Origin: Prauserella rugosa | GTDB taxonomy: Bacteria > Actinomycetota > Actinomycetes > Mycobacteriales > Pseudonocardiaceae | Reading direction: 5' to 3' | DNA length: 64,000 nucleotides | NCBI RefSeq assembly: GCF_000719975.1 | Contig: NZ_JOIJ01000009.1 | Span: 1 to 64,000 of the forward strand | In this document: positions 17,872-25,359 of the stretch, one piece after another | Layout: the number at the start of each line of letters is the position of its first letter | Position numbering within the stretch: position 1 is the first letter of the stretch | Program-made: the position numbers and the translations under genes | The notes under the pieces: generated by a model | What the model saw: only the letters and a program-made list of their open reading frames with translations | The model's database searches: none | Told to the model about the DNA's origin: nothing

Positions 17872-19173
17872 TCACGGGATGACCAGCGCCTCGCCCGTGG
17901 AGGCCGTGGAGGCCGTGGAGCCCGGGGAGGCCGCGGCTGCCTCGCGGTTCGCCGAGGCCAGCCGCCACGCGGTGTGGCGCAGCGGCACCTCGTCGGCGAT
18001 CCACTCACCGAGCAGCATCGCCACCCGCGACTGCATCTCGGTGCGCAGCCGGTGGAACGACGTCGCCGGGTCGGCGTCGACCTGACCGAGCAGCAGCCAC
18101 CACGCCCACGCGGCCGCGCCCGCGTTGGCCACGAAGTCGGGGATGACGGGGATCCGCCGCGCGGCCAGCATGGCCTCCGCCTCAGGGGTCGTGGCGGAGT
18201 TCGCCGCCTCGACCACGAGCTTCGCGGTGACGTCGGCGGCGTTGTCCGGCGTCACGGCGTAGGAGATCGCCGCGGGTACGAGGATGTCGGCCTCGACCGA
18301 CAGCACGGCGTCCCTGGCCAGCTGCTGCACACCCTCCGGCAGGCGCGAACGGTCGATCTCGCCGTAGGCGTCCCGCAACTCCAGCAGTTCGGGGACGTCG
18401 AAACCCTCGGGCCGGTACAGCGTGCCCGCGGCGTCGGCGACCGCCACGACCCGCATTCCCGCCTCGTGCAGGTAGAACGCGGCGCCGCCGCCCATCGTGC
18501 CGATGCCCTGGATCGCGACGGTGGTCGTCGTCTCGTCCCACCCCCATGCGCCGGCCGCGCCGAGGCACGCCTGCGCGACGCCGTATCCGCCGATCACGTC
18601 GCCGAGCAGCAGGCCGCCGGGCACCGGGGCGCTCAGACCCGCCTGCACGCGGCGCAGGGTGCGGTCCGGATGCGGAGCCCTGCTGATGGCGGCGTGGTAC
18701 GACTGGCCGAGCCCGAGCCGGTCGAAGACCTCGTCGATGAGGTGCTGCGGCACACCCAGGTCCTCGGCGGTCACCCAGTGGGCGTCCAGCCACGGGCGCA
18801 TGGCCTGGCAGAACCGCTCGAGCACGTCGATGGCCCGCGGGTCCTTCGGGTCGAAGTCGATGCCGCCCTTGGCCCCGCCGACGGGCAGGTCGAACGTGGC
18901 GGTCTTCGCGGCCATGCCCCGCGCGAGGTCCTCGACCTCCTGCATGGTGCACCCCGCGCGCATCCGGGTTCCGCCGGTGGCCAGGCCCGACACGAGCGTG
19001 TGCACGACCAGATATCCCTTGGCGCCGGTGACCGCGTCGGTCCAGACGAGCCGCAGCATCGGCTCACTGGTTCGGATGTCCGTGCCGCCCGCCGTGTGCG
19101 TCGCCGGCGCGGTGCCGGCCACGGCCGCCGCGCCGTGTCCGCCGGGTACCGGACGGTTCTCCATCGTGGTCAC
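17872..19173 (-). CDS. Glu/Leu/Phe/Val dehydrogenase family protein
   Basis: 433 residues from the GTG at 19173, which has a strong ggaggtgggattcag ribosome site. Family motifs are the catalytic-Lys loop LPVGGAKGGIDFDPKDP, RPWLDAHWVTAEDLGVP, the Rossmann glycine motif AIQGIGTMGGGAAFYL, and VVEAANSATTPEAEAML. It oxidatively deaminates an amino acid to the keto acid plus ammonia using NAD(P). The GGAKGGI form is shared by leucine/valine and glutamate enzymes, so the substrate is open. The C-terminal tail (STASTASTG) is encoded by 9-bp repeats. A LysR gene diverges from it; the 326-bp spacer (19174-19499) holds no gene. Confidence 0.85.
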   Translation of the reverse strand: MTTMENRPVPGGHGAAAVAGTAPATHTAGGTDIRTSEPMLRLVWTDAVTGAKGYLVVHTLVSGLATGGTRMRAGCTMQEVEDLARGMAAKTATFDLPVGGAKGGIDFDPKDPRAIDVLERFCQAMRPWLDAHWVTAEDLGVPQHLIDEVFDRLGLGQSYHAAISRAPHPDRTLRRVQAGLSAPVPGGLLLGDVIGGYGVAQACLGAAGAWGWDETTTTVAIQGIGTMGGGAAFYLHEAGMRVVAVADAAGTLYRPEGFDVPELLELRDAYGEIDRSRLPEGVQQLARDAVLSVEADILVPAAISYAVTPDNAADVTAKLVVEAANSATTPEAEAMLAARRIPVIPDFVANAGAAAWAWWLLLGQVDADPATSFHRLRTEMQSRVAMLLGEWIADEVPLRHTAWRLASANREAAAASPGSTASTASTGEALVIP

Positions 19174-19499
19174 CTGAATCCCACCTCCACCTTCGGATTC
19201 GCGTGCGTCTGGTCTGCCGGAGCCCGTGTCGTCCGCGTCGGTTCCGCCTGCTCCGGACACGGGCACACCACGGCCGGCGCGGCGGCGTGAACCGCCGTCG
19301 AGGGCGTGGGGAGTGTGCGGTGCCTGAGCTGGGAAATCGCCTGCGTCCGGCCGTTGCTGCCGTTACCTACAGCCTGGGGCCGCTCCCGGCAGCGCGTCCA
19401 GTTAAAGATCACGCACGAAACCGTTCACGCTTCCTGCACAGGCGCCCGTTCCCGGTGATCGCCCGTCCGGGCAGCCGTCGTCGGCCTAGGGTGACGGAC

Positions 19500-20423
19500 A
19501 TGGAGTTGTCGTTGCACCGGCTGCGCATGCTGCGCGAACTTCACCGACGTGGCACCGTCACCGCCGCGGCGAACGCTCTGCACTACTCGGCCTCGGCCGT
19601 CTCGCAACAACTGGCCCAGCTCGAACGCGACGTCGGCGTGCAGTTGTTCGAGCGGCTGGGACGGCGGGTGCAGCTGACCGAACTGGGCACGCTGCTGGCC
19701 GAACACGCCGAGGAGATCCTCGAGTCGGTGGGCCGTGCGACGCACGCGCTCGAGAACGCCCAGGACGGGCTGTCCGCGCGGCTGACGGCGGGCGTGTGGG
19801 CGTCGGTCGCCTCGGGTCTGCTGCCCGCGGCGCTGACGGCGCTGGCCGCGGACCATCCCGGGATCGAGGTGCGCACGCGGGAGCTCGCCCCGGAGGAGAC
19901 GGCGGGCGCGGTGCGGGACGGCACGCTCGACTTCTCGTTCGTCATCGACTACTCGGACTATCCGATGCCGTGGGATCCCGCCCTGGCGCGCGAGGTGGTG
20001 GCGGTGGAGCGGCTGCACGCCGCGGTGCCCACCGGCGTGTTGCCGGATCCGGCGGTCTCGTTGAACGAGCTCGCCGAGCATCCGTGGGTGCTGGCCGGGC
20101 CGCGGTCACATTTCGGTCGAGCCGTGCGGATCGCCTGCCAGCAACAGGGATTCGAACCGAAGATCGCCCACGAGGTGGAGGAACAGGCGACGGCGTTGGC
20201 GATGGTCGGGTCCGGGCTGGGCGTGACGCTCGTGTCGGACCTCGGCCTGTCGCTGCTCCCGCCCGGCGTGGACATCGTCGCGCTCACCGAACCGGTGATG
20301 CGGCGCGTGTCGATCGCCTACCGGGCCAAGGGCACGCCACGGCCGTCGGTACGCCTGGTGATCGAGGCCGTGCGCGCGGCCGCGGCGGAGAAGGGGCTGG
20401 GCGCGAGCTCGACCCTGCCCTGA
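19500..20423 (+). CDS. LysR family transcriptional regulator
   Basis: 307 residues from the ATG at 19500 (a GTG nine bases earlier is possible). The N-terminal winged helix is typical (LRMLRELHRRGTVTAAANAL, SASAVSQQLAQLERDVGVQL). The periplasmic-binding-like effector domain covers about 90-295, with SGLGVTLVSDLGLSLLP near the end. Its divergent orientation to the amino-acid dehydrogenase suggests it controls that gene in response to an amino or keto acid. Such LysR proteins usually also repress themselves. Confidence 0.88.
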   Translation: MELSLHRLRMLRELHRRGTVTAAANALHYSASAVSQQLAQLERDVGVQLFERLGRRVQLTELGTLLAEHAEEILESVGRATHALENAQDGLSARLTAGVWASVASGLLPAALTALAADHPGIEVRTRELAPEETAGAVRDGTLDFSFVIDYSDYPMPWDPALAREVVAVERLHAAVPTGVLPDPAVSLNELAEHPWVLAGPRSHFGRAVRIACQQQGFEPKIAHEVEEQATALAMVGSGLGVTLVSDLGLSLLPPGVDIVALTEPVMRRVSIAYRAKGTPRPSVRLVIEAVRAAAAEKGLGASSTLP

Positions 20424-20487
20424 ACCCGCCCGCGGCCGGTCGGTCCGGGGCCCGTCAGCGCCTCGTCAACGTCTCGTCAGCGCCTCG

Positions 20488-20691
20488 TCAGCGGTCGTCG
20501 GCGGGCATGACGATCCACAGCGCGAGATACGCCAGGAACTGGGGTCCGGGCAGGATGCAGGAGGCGATCGCGGCGATCCGCATCGTCCTGGGTTTCCAGC
20601 CGACCCGGCGGGCGAGGCCCGCACAGACGCCGCCGAGCACGCGGTTGTCGCGCGACCGGGTGAGCTTGGTGCTCGAGGTGGAGGTGTTCAT
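20488..20691 (-). CDS. PspC domain membrane protein
   Basis: 67 residues. It has the PspC core: KLTRSRDNRVLGGVCAGLAR followed by a membrane helix (about 38-62, FLAYLALWIVMPADD end). PspC proteins are short membrane proteins linked to envelope stress. The start at 20691 is the only sensible one; the long frame further upstream (to 21699) is antisense to other genes. It diverges from the HTH-only LysR-like gene. Confidence 0.9.
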   Translation of the reverse strand: MNTSTSSTKLTRSRDNRVLGGVCAGLARRVGWKPRTMRIAAIASCILPGPQFLAYLALWIVMPADDR

Positions 20692-20802
20692 GTCCCCACG
20701 GTGCGCCTCCAGCGAGGCCCGGCGCATCCGGGATGTCCCCGACCCCGACCCGGAGATCGTCGCCGCCCCGCGAAGGTGGCGCGGTGGGGCTACGGTCGAT
20801 CC

Positions 20803-21336
20803 ATGGCGCCTGTGGACCACCTGCCCACCTACACGATCCGCCAGTTGGCCGCGTTCGTCGCGGTCGCGGAGAGGGGAACGATCAGCGGGGCCGCCGAGGG
20901 GATGCACCTGTCGCAGTCGGCGCTCGCCGCGGCCGTGACCGACCTGGAGAAGGCGCTTAAGGTGCAGCTCACGGTGCGCCGGCGGGCGAGGGGCGTGCAG
21001 CTGACCGACGCCGGGGAGCGGGTGCTCGACCGTGCGCGCGACCTGCTGCGCAGGGCGGGCGCCCTGCAGACCGAAGCGGCCGAGGTGGCCGAGGGTGTCG
21101 ACGGTGTCGGGGCGGACGGCGATGAGGAACGCCGGCGCCGCTGGCTCGTGCTGACGGCCGGGATCGACGGCGTCGGCGACACGGAGACCGCCGACGGCGC
21201 CAGGGCGTTCCTGACGAGACTGGCGATGTTGCTGTCCGAATCCGTCAGTGCCACCGAGTTCGACCGGTGCGTCGATACGGCGCTCGGCGACGTGCAGTCG
21301 GTGGCGGGTCAGCCCTCCAACGTCCGGTCGAGGTGA
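20803..21336 (+). CDS. LysR-type helix-turn-helix protein without an effector domain
   Basis: 177 residues from the ATG at 20803. Residues about 8-75 are a textbook LysR winged helix (LPTYTIRQLAAFVAVAERGT, GMHLSQSALAAAVTDLEKAL, LTDAGERVLDRARDLL). The remaining 100 residues do not resemble the roughly 200-residue substrate-binding domain, and the gene ends inside the tail of the convergent TetR gene (28-bp overlap). It is either a truncated regulator or a small DNA-binding protein in its own right. No other frame carries the missing domain. Confidence 0.7.
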   Translation: MAPVDHLPTYTIRQLAAFVAVAERGTISGAAEGMHLSQSALAAAVTDLEKALKVQLTVRRRARGVQLTDAGERVLDRARDLLRRAGALQTEAAEVAEGVDGVGADGDEERRRRWLVLTAGIDGVGDTETADGARAFLTRLAMLLSESVSATEFDRCVDTALGDVQSVAGQPSNVRSR

Positions 21337-21911
21337 TAGCGCACCACCGCACGTGCCTCGTCGGCCGTGCGCTGGCCCGCAAGGACGCCGGTGCCCAATC
21401 CGTGGACCAGGTTCAGCAGGCGTGCGGCCTCGAGGTCGGGGTCGGCGCCCGCGGGCAGCGGTGCGGCGGCGAGTGCGGCACCGAGCAGCCGCTCCAGTTC
21501 GCGCGGGCCGTCGGTGAGCGGGGCGCGCGGCAGGGTGTGGTCGGTCTCGGCGAGTGCCGCGTAGGACATCCACAGTCGGTGGAACGTGGCGCTCTCCTCG
21601 TCGGAGGGCAGCGCCTCGTCCAGGAACGTCTCGAGATACCCGCGGACGTCGGCAGGGGTGGAACCGGTGTCGGGACGCCGGTTCAAGCGCTGCCGCCATC
21701 GCGCGTGGCCGCGACGTTCCAGCTCGGCGATCGCCGCGTGCATGAGCTGGGCCTTGCTGTGGAAGTAGTACTGCACGAGGCGCAGTGACACGTCGGCCTC
21801 CACGGCCACGGCCCTCATCGACACGGCGTGCAGTCCTTCGCGCTGCGCGAGCCGGAGGAGCGCGTCCACGATGTGCGTGCGGCGCTGGGCGTGGTCGACG
21901 GTTCTCGGCAC
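21309..21911 (-). CDS. TetR family transcriptional regulator
   Basis: 200 residues from a GTG start. The HTH is clear (DALLRLAQREGLHAVSMRAV, EADVSLRLVQYYFHSKAQLM), followed by a C-terminal helical ligand domain with the TetR_C_6/BetI-like pattern (FHRLWMSYAAL, LVHGLGTGVLAG). It diverges from the DUF1992 gene, and the spacer contains a perfect 7-bp-arm palindrome, so autoregulation and control of DUF1992 are likely. The ligand is unknown. Its 3' end overlaps the LysR-like gene by 28 bp. Confidence 0.9.
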   Translation of the reverse strand: MPRTVDHAQRRTHIVDALLRLAQREGLHAVSMRAVAVEADVSLRLVQYYFHSKAQLMHAAIAELERRGHARWRQRLNRRPDTGSTPADVRGYLETFLDEALPSDEESATFHRLWMSYAALAETDHTLPRAPLTDGPRELERLLGAALAAAPLPAGADPDLEAARLLNLVHGLGTGVLAGQRTADEARAVVRYHLDRTLEG

Positions 21912-21955
21912 GGGTGTCCTCGGTTCGCGATCGACGGGTGTGCTGACGGCGGTTT

Positions 21956-21973
21956 ATGATACAGGCGTATCAT
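21956..21973. promoter_or_regulatory. perfect palindrome, probable TetR operator
   Basis: ATGATAC-AGGC-GTATCAT: perfect 7-bp arms with a 4-bp spacer in a locally AT-rich spot. It is 45 bp upstream of tetR and 19 bp upstream of the DUF1992 start. It is well placed to control both. Confidence 0.75.
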
Positions 21974-21991
21974 GACGGTGAGGTGGGAACC

Positions 21992-22531
21992 ATGACCGAA
22001 CGCAAGCCGCCCGGTGTCGACTTCGAATCCTGGGTCGAGAAGCAGATCCGCGAGGCGCAGGAGCGCGGCGACTTCGACGACCTGCCCGGCGCGGGCGCCC
22101 CGCTGTCGGGCCTGGACCGGGACTGGCTGAGCACCTACATCGAACGGGAAGGTCTGTCGCTGGAGGCCGCGCTGCCCGAACCGCTCCGGCTGCGCAAGGA
22201 GATCGAACGGTTGCCCGGGCTGGTGGCCGGCCTGCGCGACGAGGACCAGGTGCGCCAGTTGGCACGGGAACTCAACCAGCGCATCGCGGCGTGGATCCGT
22301 TCGGGGGAGGGGCCTCGCGTGCGCGTGGCACCCGTCGACGTCGACGAGTTGGTGGCGCAGTGGCGCGAGCGTGCGCACCCCGCGACACCGTCTCCGTCGT
22401 CTCCGTCGTCGCCGCCGTCTGATCCGGGGGTGTCCGCCGCGCCCGCGCAGGACCGGGACCCGACGGTGCAGGACGTGCGGCCGCAGGCCGCCCGGCGGCG
22501 ATGGTGGTCGTTGCGCCGGCCGCGCCGGTGA
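21992..22531 (+). CDS. DUF1992 (DnaJ-homologue subfamily C member 28 conserved) domain protein
   Basis: 179 residues from the ATG at 21992 (gaggtgggaac upstream). The DUF1992 signature is at the N-terminus: SWVEKQIREAQERGDFDDLPGAGAPL-type sequence (about residues 14-40), then WLSTYIEREGLSLEAALPEPL and LRLRKEIERLP. The C-terminal 60 residues are low complexity (Ser/Pro, then Arg/Trp). The function of DUF1992 in bacteria is not established. A TetR gene diverges from it across a perfect operator-like palindrome. Confidence 0.88.
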   Translation: MTERKPPGVDFESWVEKQIREAQERGDFDDLPGAGAPLSGLDRDWLSTYIEREGLSLEAALPEPLRLRKEIERLPGLVAGLRDEDQVRQLARELNQRIAAWIRSGEGPRVRVAPVDVDELVAQWRERAHPATPSPSSPSSPPSDPGVSAAPAQDRDPTVQDVRPQAARRRWWSLRRPRR

Positions 22532-22645
22532 CGAACCGGCCGGATCGCCCGCCCATGGGGCCGCCGTGTCCGCCGAGGGCGGAACCCGTTCGCCCCGGGC
22601 GAAGTACCGTCGACGGCCACTGTGGACCGACCTAGCGTCGCGGGC

Positions 22646-23248
22646 ATGACCACATCGGAGACGACCCCACCGGACGGCTCACCCGACGGCCGGTCCACGC
22701 TGCAGGACACCTTGTCCGCACGCCTGCTCGACGAGCGCGTCATCGTGCTCGGGCAGGAGGTGGACGACGCCGTCGCCAACCGGCTGAGCGGTCAGCTCCT
22801 GCTGCTCGCCGCCGACGACCCGGGGCGCGACATCGCGCTCTACATCAACTCGCCGGGGGGATCGGTGACGGCCGGGCTGTCGGTGCTCGACACGATGCGG
22901 CTCATCGACTGCGACGTCGTCACCGTCGGCATGGGACTCGCCGCCTCCATGGGGCAACTCCTGCTGACCGCGGGTGCGCCCGGCAAGCGGTACGTCCTGC
23001 CGCACTGTGCCGTGCTGATGCACCAGCCCTCATCCGGCGTCGGCGGTACGGCGTCGGACATCGCGCGGTCCGCCGAGACGTTGCGGCGCAGCAAACAGGA
23101 GATCGCCGAGCTGATCGCCGAACGCGCCGGGCAGCCGGTCGAGCGGATCATCGCCGACAGTGACCGTGACCGGTGGTTCGACGCCGAGGAGGCCTGCGAC
23201 TACGGGTTGGCCGATCACGTCGTGCGCGGTGCGGCGCCGGTGGTGTGA
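22646..23248 (+). CDS. clpP: ClpP-type ATP-dependent protease proteolytic subunit homologue
   Basis: About 200 residues from the ATG at 22646; a GTG at 22622 is an alternative and neither has a convincing ribosome site. The ClpP fold is clear, with triad Ser101 (GLAASMGQ), His126 (LMHQPSSG) and Asp175 (DRDRWF), plus INSPGGSVTAGLSVLDTM. Helices for axial-loop contact with a Clp ATPase are present. Housekeeping clpP1/clpP2 lie in tandem next to clpX in actinobacteria. This stand-alone copy with no Clp ATPase nearby resembles the accessory ClpP3-5 group. Confidence 0.9.
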   Translation: MTTSETTPPDGSPDGRSTLQDTLSARLLDERVIVLGQEVDDAVANRLSGQLLLLAADDPGRDIALYINSPGGSVTAGLSVLDTMRLIDCDVVTVGMGLAASMGQLLLTAGAPGKRYVLPHCAVLMHQPSSGVGGTASDIARSAETLRRSKQEIAELIAERAGQPVERIIADSDRDRWFDAEEACDYGLADHVVRGAAPVV

Positions 23249-23368
23249 GCAGTGGTGTGAATGGTGGGGTGAACGGTGGGGTGACGCTGCCGGAGCCGGG
23301 GCACCGGTCCGCTGCCGCACGGAGCAGCTCGGACGGCGGTGGGGCGGGCGGTCGCGTGGACGGCCATG

Positions 23369-23386
23369 TAGTTCACGTATTTACCA
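23369..23386. promoter_or_regulatory. MarR-type operator upstream of marR
   Basis: An 18-bp site, TAGTTCACGTATTTACCA, that matches the inverted copy of the hmgA-side palindrome at 24021 in 15 of 18 positions. It lies 28 bp upstream of the marR start in an otherwise GC-rich spacer. Confidence 0.65.
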
Positions 23387-23413
23387 GTCCGGTCCGGGCG
23401 GTAGGGTGGCCGC

Positions 23414-23947
23414 ATGACCGCGGGTGATCAGGACGGGCTCGACTTCTGGTCCTTCGTCGAGCTCGCCAACCGCAGACTCTCCGGCGAGTACGGCTTCACG
23501 CACCAGCTCGCGACCGAACTGCTGTTGACGCTGAACCGCGCCTCCAACATCGTCACCTACGACCTCGAGGCGTCGGTGCACCGGCCGCGCGGGCTGTCCT
23601 GGTCGGGGTTCCGGCTGCTGTTCGTCACGTGGCTGGCCGGACCGCTCGAGGCGAAGAAGGCCGCCGAACTGACCGGCATGAGCCGTGCCGCGGTGTCGAA
23701 CCTCGCCAAGACCCTCGTCGGGGACGGCCTGCTCGCACGCACCCAGGGCGAACACGACGGCCGGTCGGTCATGCTGTCGCTGACCGATCACGGGCACGCC
23801 GAGATGGTCGAGGTCTTCCGGGAACACAACGAGCGCGAGGCCGAGTGGGCGGACGTCCTGTCCGAGCAGGAACAGCGCATTCTGATCATGTTGCTCGACA
23901 AGCTCGTGACCAATCGCGACCAGTTCGACGTCCGCGGCCGCAACTGA
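23414..23947 (+). CDS. MarR family transcriptional regulator, probable regulator of homogentisate catabolism
   Basis: 177 residues. The winged helix is typical of MarR: LSWSGFRLLFVTWLAGPLEAK, AAELTGMSRAAVSNLAKTLV as recognition helix, then EHDGRSVMLSLTDHG as the wing. It is encoded 128 bp upstream of hmgA in the same direction. Closely related 18-bp palindromic sites precede both marR and hmgA. The simplest reading is an autoregulated repressor of hmgA-fahA released by a pathway metabolite such as homogentisate; the ligand is inferred. Confidence 0.88.
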   Translation: MTAGDQDGLDFWSFVELANRRLSGEYGFTHQLATELLLTLNRASNIVTYDLEASVHRPRGLSWSGFRLLFVTWLAGPLEAKKAAELTGMSRAAVSNLAKTLVGDGLLARTQGEHDGRSVMLSLTDHGHAEMVEVFREHNEREAEWADVLSEQEQRILIMLLDKLVTNRDQFDVRGRN

Positions 23948-24020
23948 GCGACCACGGTGCGCTCGCCGGTCCGGGCACTCGCCCAACTCCCTGCCGAACT
24001 CCCACCCGTTTCCTTGCCAG

Positions 24021-24038
24021 TAGTAAACACGTTAACTA
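24021..24038. promoter_or_regulatory. MarR-type operator upstream of hmgA
   Basis: TAGTAAACACGTTAACTA is a near-perfect palindrome of the form TAGTnAACnnGTTnACTA, 37 bp upstream of the hmgA start. Its inverse resembles the site in front of marR (15 of 18 matches). Confidence 0.75.
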
Positions 24039-24075
24039 GCCTCCCGGGTAGGCGACCGACGGCAAGGAGGCAGTC

Positions 24076-25275
24076 ATGGCGTACTACCGCCAGGTCGGCA
24101 GCGTGCCCCCCAAACGGCACACCCAGCATCGACGTCCGGACGGTGGCCTCTACTACGAGGAGTTGATGGGGGAGGAGGGCTTCGTCTCCGACTCGTCGCT
24201 GCTCTACCACCGCACGATCCCCTCGGCGATCGTCGACTCGCGCATCTGGGACCTGCCCGATCTGACGACGACGCCGAATCACCCCCTCAAGCCGCGCCAC
24301 CTGCGACTGCACGAGCTGTTCCCGCCCGACACGTGGGGTGACACCGACGTGGTGACCGGCCGCCGCCTCGTCCTCGGCAACGCCGACGTTCGCCTGTCGT
24401 ACGCGGTGTCGACGAAGGAGTCCCCGCTGTACCGCAACGCCACCGGCGACGAGATGGTGTACGTGGAATCCGGAGCGGCGACCGTCGAGACGGTGTTCGG
24501 CGCGCTCGAGGCACGCGGCGGGGACTACGTCTTCGTGCCGATGTCGACCACGCACCGCTGGGTGCCCCACGGGGACGAGCCGCTGCGGGTCTACGCGATC
24601 GAGGCGAACAGCCACATCGCGCCGCCGAAGCGGTACCTGTCCCGGTACGGGCAGTTCCTGGAGAACTCGCCGTACTGCGAACGCGACCTCCGCGGCCCGT
24701 CCGCGCCGCTGACCCGCGAGGGCACCGACGTGGAGGTGTACGTCAAACACCGGGCCGGCGGTGTGATCGCCGGGACCGTGCTCGGGTACCCGCAGCACCC
24801 GTTCGACGTGGTCGGCTGGGACGGTTGTCTGTACCCGTACACGTTCAGCGTGCACGACTTCGAACCGATCACCGGACGCGTGCACCAGCCGCCGCCCGTG
24901 CACCAGGCCTTCGAGGGACACAACTTCGTCATCTGCAACTTCGTGCCGCGGAAGGTGGACTACCACCCGCAGGCCGTGCCCGTGCCGTACTACCACTCCA
25001 ATGTGGACTCCGACGAGATCATGTTCTACTGCGGAGGCGACTACGAGGCCCGCAAGGGGTCGGGCATCGGGCAGGGCTCGATCTCGTGGCATCCGGGCGG
25101 ACACTCGCACGGTCCGCAGCCGGGCGCCGTCGAGAAGAGCCTGGGAGCGCAGTTCTTCGACGAGCTGGCCGTCATGGTCGACACCTTCCGCCCGCTGGAA
25201 CTCGGCGAGGGTGCGCGCGCCTGCGAGGACCCCGGTTACGCGTGGACGTGGTCCGGGCGCGGGCCTGCCCGGTGA
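24076..25275 (+). CDS. hmgA: homogentisate 1,2-dioxygenase
   Basis: 399 residues with an ideal aaggagg ribosome site. It is a cupin-fold Fe(II) ring-cleaving enzyme that converts homogentisate to maleylacetoacetate in tyrosine/phenylalanine degradation. Family segments are YYRQVGSVPPKRHTQHRRPD, DEMVYVESGAATVET, PMSTTHRWV, EVYVKHRAGG, VVGWDGCLYPYTFSVHDFEP, and the metal-site region around MFYCGGDYEAR and GGHSHGPQPGA. The downstream gene is fumarylacetoacetase (84-bp gap). No maleylacetoacetate isomerase gene is adjacent; a glutathione-free (mycothiol-type) isomerase elsewhere is probable. Confidence 0.96.
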   Translation: MAYYRQVGSVPPKRHTQHRRPDGGLYYEELMGEEGFVSDSSLLYHRTIPSAIVDSRIWDLPDLTTTPNHPLKPRHLRLHELFPPDTWGDTDVVTGRRLVLGNADVRLSYAVSTKESPLYRNATGDEMVYVESGAATVETVFGALEARGGDYVFVPMSTTHRWVPHGDEPLRVYAIEANSHIAPPKRYLSRYGQFLENSPYCERDLRGPSAPLTREGTDVEVYVKHRAGGVIAGTVLGYPQHPFDVVGWDGCLYPYTFSVHDFEPITGRVHQPPPVHQAFEGHNFVICNFVPRKVDYHPQAVPVPYYHSNVDSDEIMFYCGGDYEARKGSGIGQGSISWHPGGHSHGPQPGAVEKSLGAQFFDELAVMVDTFRPLELGEGARACEDPGYAWTWSGRGPAR

Positions 25276-25359
25276 GTGCGCGGGCCGTGCCCGCGTTCAC
25301 CGTGGGCCTGTCTGCGGCGCGGGCGCGTGCCGCGGGTGCCGTGGGGAAGGAGTGACCGC

